Origin: Nocardioides sp.
Lineage (GTDB): Bacteria > Actinomycetota > Actinomycetes > Propionibacteriales > Nocardioidaceae
Direction of reading: 5' to 3'
DNA: 8,632 bases
Assembly (NCBI GenBank): GCA_029264225.1
Contig: JARICB010000099.1
Span: 1-8,632, forward strand
Position numbers and translations under genes: made by a program. Every line of letters begins with the position of its first letter. Position 1 is the stretch's first letter. Under the pieces are notes generated by a model. The model was not told where the DNA came from. It was given only the letters and a program-made list of their open reading frames with translations, and searched no databases. Positions 6,868 through 8,632 of the stretch are shown here, piece by piece.

Positions 6868-6905
6868 ACGAGAGCCGTTCCGACATCCCTCGGAGCGGCT
6901 CTCGT
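6868..6905. terminator. Strong 16-bp hairpin terminator between ssrA and the DJ-1 family gene
   Basis: The arms 6868-6883 and 6890-6905 pair over 16 bp with a single G-U wobble (GAGAGCC paired with GGCTCTC near the base) around a 6-base loop. This is the strongest hairpin in the 204-bp stretch between ssrA and the next gene, and would work on either strand. A minus-strand reading frame ends with TGA at 6914-6916, immediately before it, so it may once have served two convergent units. The rest of the stretch (6906-7019) holds a possible gene remnant on the minus strand, TAACGT at 6964-6969 as a weak candidate -10 for the next gene, and that gene's ribosome binding site. Confidence 0.75.
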
Positions 6906-7019
6906 GCTGTGCGTCACCGAGAGTGGAGCCACTTGCAGGCTGGCGTTGCCACCACCTCGTAGGTAACGTCGAAAGCGGCGCCGCCCGGCGCCCAGACCCG
7001 CGACTTGAGGTGCACTGCC

Positions 7020-7718
7020 GTGTCAAAGATCCTGTTCGTCCTTACCGGTTCCGACCACTGGACTCTGACCGACGGGACCAAGCACCCGACCGGCTTCTGG
7101 GCCGAAGAACTGCTGGCCCCGCTGCAGGTGTTCGCCGACGCCGGAATCGACGTCGACCTTGCCAGCCCAGAGGGCAAGACCCCCGTCGTGGATGAAGGCA
7201 GTCTCGACCCGGGCACCATCGGCGAAGAGGAGTCGGCCAAGCAGCGCATGGCCCTCGACGACCTTGCAGACCGGCTCGGTTCGACCTTGGTCCTTGCCGA
7301 CGTCGACCTCGACTCCTACGACGCCGTGTTCGTGCCCGGCGGCCACGGACCGATGGAAGATCTTTCCGCCAGCCAAGATCTTGGCCGCCTCCTCGTGGCC
7401 ATGCTCGACGGTGGCAAGGTCGTCTCCTCGGTCTGCCACGGCCCGGCCGGGCTTCTGCCGGCCACGCGCGACGACGGGTCCTGGCTGTTCGCCGGGCGCA
7501 AGCTCACCGACTTCACCAACGCCGAGGAAGAGCAGGCCGGTCTCGCCGACAAGGCGCCGTGGCTGCTGGAGACCCGCCTTCGCGAGGCAGGCGCGACCTT
7601 CTCCTCAGGAGAGGCGTGGGCGCCGTTCGTGGTGGTTGACGACAAGTTGGTGACTGGCCAGAACCCGGCTTCGAGCACCGAAGCCGCCCATCAGGTCGTC
7701 GGGCTGCTCAAAGCCTGA
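7020..7718 (+). CDS. DJ-1/PfpI superfamily protein, Hsp31-like (type 1 glutamine amidotransferase domain)
   Basis: The 232-residue protein has the DJ-1/PfpI fold signature: an N-terminal beta strand MSKILFVLTG, FVPGGHGPMEDL at about 104-115, and the nucleophile elbow SSVCHGPAGLL with Cys139 and adjacent His140. Glu29 or Glu30 in the GFWAEEL stretch is a candidate third catalytic residue, as in the Hsp31 branch. TGQNPAS at 212-218 also matches that branch. Hsp31-type members act as glutathione-independent glyoxalases (methylglyoxal to lactate) and holdases. This specific activity is inferred from family resemblance, and the protein is expected to be cytoplasmic. GTG 7020 is chosen because GAGG at 7007-7010 lies nine bases upstream and the product starts directly at the first strand. 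A TTG at 7005 would add five residues. The last 21 bases of the gene (7698-7718) lie in a 47-bp repeat that recurs at the window's end. Confidence 0.92.
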   Translation: MSKILFVLTGSDHWTLTDGTKHPTGFWAEELLAPLQVFADAGIDVDLASPEGKTPVVDEGSLDPGTIGEEESAKQRMALDDLADRLGSTLVLADVDLDSYDAVFVPGGHGPMEDLSASQDLGRLLVAMLDGGKVVSSVCHGPAGLLPATRDDGSWLFAGRKLTDFTNAEEEQAGLADKAPWLLETRLREAGATFSSGEAWAPFVVVDDKLVTGQNPASSTEAAHQVVGLLKA

Positions 7719-7744
7719 CGCCGACGCCGACGACGAGCCGGGCT
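7698..7744 (+). repeat. 47-bp direct repeat, copy 1 (3' end of the DJ-1 gene)
   Basis: These 47 bases recur without mismatch at 8586-8632. The copy spans the last six codons and stop of the DJ-1 family gene plus 26 bases of intergenic sequence with a small GACGCC/GACG run. Here the sequence continues naturally with the gene before it, so this copy appears to be the authentic one. Confidence 0.97.
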
Positions 7745-7746
7745 CT

Positions 7747-7752
7747 TAGGCT
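7747..7752 (+). promoter_or_regulatory. Weak candidate -10 in the gap before the acyltransferase gene
   Basis: TAGGCT fits TANNNT and would start transcription near 7759, giving a leader of about 110 bases. A second TANNNT match, TAGGGT at 7856-7861, lies 10 bases before the ATG and overlaps its likely ribosome binding site. No -35 is seen for either. The 153-bp gap (7719-7871) otherwise holds only the repeat and no convincing terminator. Confidence 0.25.
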
Positions 7753-7871
7753 GCTCGACGCGAGATTGCATGGTTCGCGAACTCCGCCCGGGCGTGCGCC
7801 CAATGGAAGCGGGTGCCTCCCGATCCGAACTGAGTGATCGCCCGCTCCAAGTCGTTAGGGTGGCCGGCGAC

Positions 7872-8606
7872 ATGACCTGGACCTACCGACCCGCGCTGGA
7901 TGGCGTGCGCAGTGTCGCGGTCTACGTTGTCGTGCTGTTCCACGCTGGGCTGAGTGGCGTCGACGGCGGCTTCCTGGGCGTGGACCTCTTCTTCGTGCTG
8001 TCGGGTTTCCTGGTCTCCTCGATCTTGTTGCACGAGTTCGAGGAAACGGGTCGGGTCAGGCTGTGGCGCTTCTACGCGCGCCGTGTGCGGCGGTTGCTGC
8101 CTGCCGCATTGGTGGTGGTCACCGTCACCGCCGCGGTGTTCGTGCTGATGGTGTCCTCGGTAGGCCGGGCGCCCATGGTCGGTGACGCGCAGGCCTCCCT
8201 GATGTATGTGGCGAACTGGCGGTTCCTCTCGCAGGAGAACGACTACTTCGGGGCGGAGATCGACAGGTCGCCCTACCTGCACTTCTGGTCACTGTCGATC
8301 GAGGAACAGTTCTACGTCGTCTTCCCGCTCGTGCTGCTTGCCCTGGTCGCGCTCGCGCGGCGATGGCGCCCGGCACTGTCGATCGGCGTCGGCGTGTTGT
8401 TCAGCGCCTCGTTGTTCGCGCAACTTGTGTGGGTCACCCGCGATGCCAACCACGCCTACTACGGCACCGACGCCCGCGCCTACCAACTGATGGCTGGTGT
8501 GCTGGCGGCCCTGGCCCTGCGTGCGCTGACCGGACGAGGGGCGATTCCTCGCGGGATCGCCCTGGTGTCGACCCTGCTGGCACCGGTCGGGCTGCTCAAA
8601 GCCTGA
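7872..8606 (+). CDS. OafA/YrhL-type membrane acyltransferase (acyltransferase 3 family), 5' part only
   Basis: Acyltransferase-3 proteins transfer acyl groups, often acetyl, from cytoplasmic donors to surface glycans or peptidoglycan. The visible part shows the family start YRPALDGVRSVAV, candidate catalytic His24 in VLFHAG, FLGVDLFFVLSGFL at 34-47, the basic RFYARRVRRLLP at 66-77, HFWSLSIEEQFYVVFPL at 137-153, and ARAYQLMAGVLAAL at 201-214. Several hydrophobic segments are visible (about 13-26, 34-53, 78-95, 146-162, 170-188, 207-217, 226-242). ATG 7872 is chosen because AGGGTGG lies eight bases upstream and the product begins at the conserved domain. An in-frame ATG at 7770 lacks a ribosome binding site. 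Family members usually have about 350-700 residues, whereas this frame stops after 244. Its last six codons and stop are the 47-bp repeat copied from the DJ-1 gene, so the C-terminus is almost certainly not genuine. I treat it as a truncated or misassembled gene. Confidence 0.85.
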   Translation: MTWTYRPALDGVRSVAVYVVVLFHAGLSGVDGGFLGVDLFFVLSGFLVSSILLHEFEETGRVRLWRFYARRVRRLLPAALVVVTVTAAVFVLMVSSVGRAPMVGDAQASLMYVANWRFLSQENDYFGAEIDRSPYLHFWSLSIEEQFYVVFPLVLLALVALARRWRPALSIGVGVLFSASLFAQLVWVTRDANHAYYGTDARAYQLMAGVLAALALRALTGRGAIPRGIALVSTLLAPVGLLKA

Positions 8607-8632
8607 CGCCGACGCCGACGACGAGCCGGGCT
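8586..8632 (+). repeat. 47-bp direct repeat, copy 2 (ends the window)
   Basis: Exact copy of 7698-7744, offset by 888 bp and running to the last base of the window. Upstream of it the two loci are unrelated. It supplies the last six residues and stop codon of the acyltransferase frame. An exact short repeat that ends precisely at a sequence end is typical of an assembly-graph loop, though a real tandem duplication is not excluded. Confidence 0.97.

Noticed and set aside
7717..7735. GACGCC/GACG short tandem run after the DJ-1 gene
   Set aside because: Only two to three imperfect units, expected at this GC content, and not a CRISPR or VNTR. It matters only as part of the 47-bp repeat.
1..8632. 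Mobile elements, CRISPR arrays, phage genes, toxin-antitoxin pairs or tRNA attachment-site scars, especially next to ssrA, a common integration site
   Set aside because: No transposase, integrase, spaced repeat array or duplicated tmRNA 3' end was found. The flank of ssrA holds only hairpins and the DJ-1 family gene.

Overview
The window looks like chromosomal core sequence from a high-GC Gram-positive bacterium (Actinomycetota). A Nocardioides-like or other Propionibacteriales member is my best guess, inferred from the gene order prfB - ftsE - ftsX - peptidase - smpB - ssrA, the strong GC bias at third codon positions, frequent GTG starts, TANNNT-type -10 elements placed directly before start codons, and exclusive use of TGA stops. 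I ran no database search, so the taxon is an inference.

Layout. Positions 1-142 hold a strong hairpin left over from an upstream transcription unit and the prfB promoter region. prfB (143-1258) encodes peptide chain release factor 2. Tail to tail with it, one base away, is an unrecognised six-cysteine membrane-anchored or exported protein on the minus strand (1260-1913). A divergent promoter region follows. Then comes a plus-strand cluster: ftsE (2006-2695), ftsX (2717-3628), a coiled-coil M23 murein hydrolase (3684-4955), smpB (5006-5494) and an amidohydrolase-2 family protein (5496-6383). The tmRNA gene ssrA (6449-6815) follows, then two hairpins. Last are a DJ-1/PfpI/Hsp31-type protein (7020-7718) and the N-terminal part of an OafA-type membrane acyltransferase (7872-8606), which breaks off in a repeat.

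How the genes fit together. Two themes dominate. The first is translation termination and ribosome rescue: RF2 reads UGA/UAA, and SmpB with tmRNA rescues stalled ribosomes. The tmRNA tag reads ANSNRNDFALAA. The second is cell-wall remodelling at division: FtsE (ATPase) and FtsX (membrane protein with an extracellular loop) probably control the peptidase encoded next to them. That peptidase has the coiled coil / hinge / coiled coil architecture of EnvC, PcsB and CwlO, plus a complete LytM zinc site.

Nothing points to a novel defence, mobile or biosynthetic system. The most striking anomaly is a 47-bp exact direct repeat (7698-7744 and 8586-8632). The window's last 47 bases, including the apparent C-terminus and stop of the acyltransferase, copy the 3' end of the DJ-1 gene and the bases after it. 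This is most simply an assembly loop at a contig end, so the acyltransferase should be treated as incomplete. Secondary points of interest are three genes with leaderless-type promoters, the unknown six-cysteine protein inserted in conserved synteny, and a possible gene remnant antisense to the DJ-1 leader.
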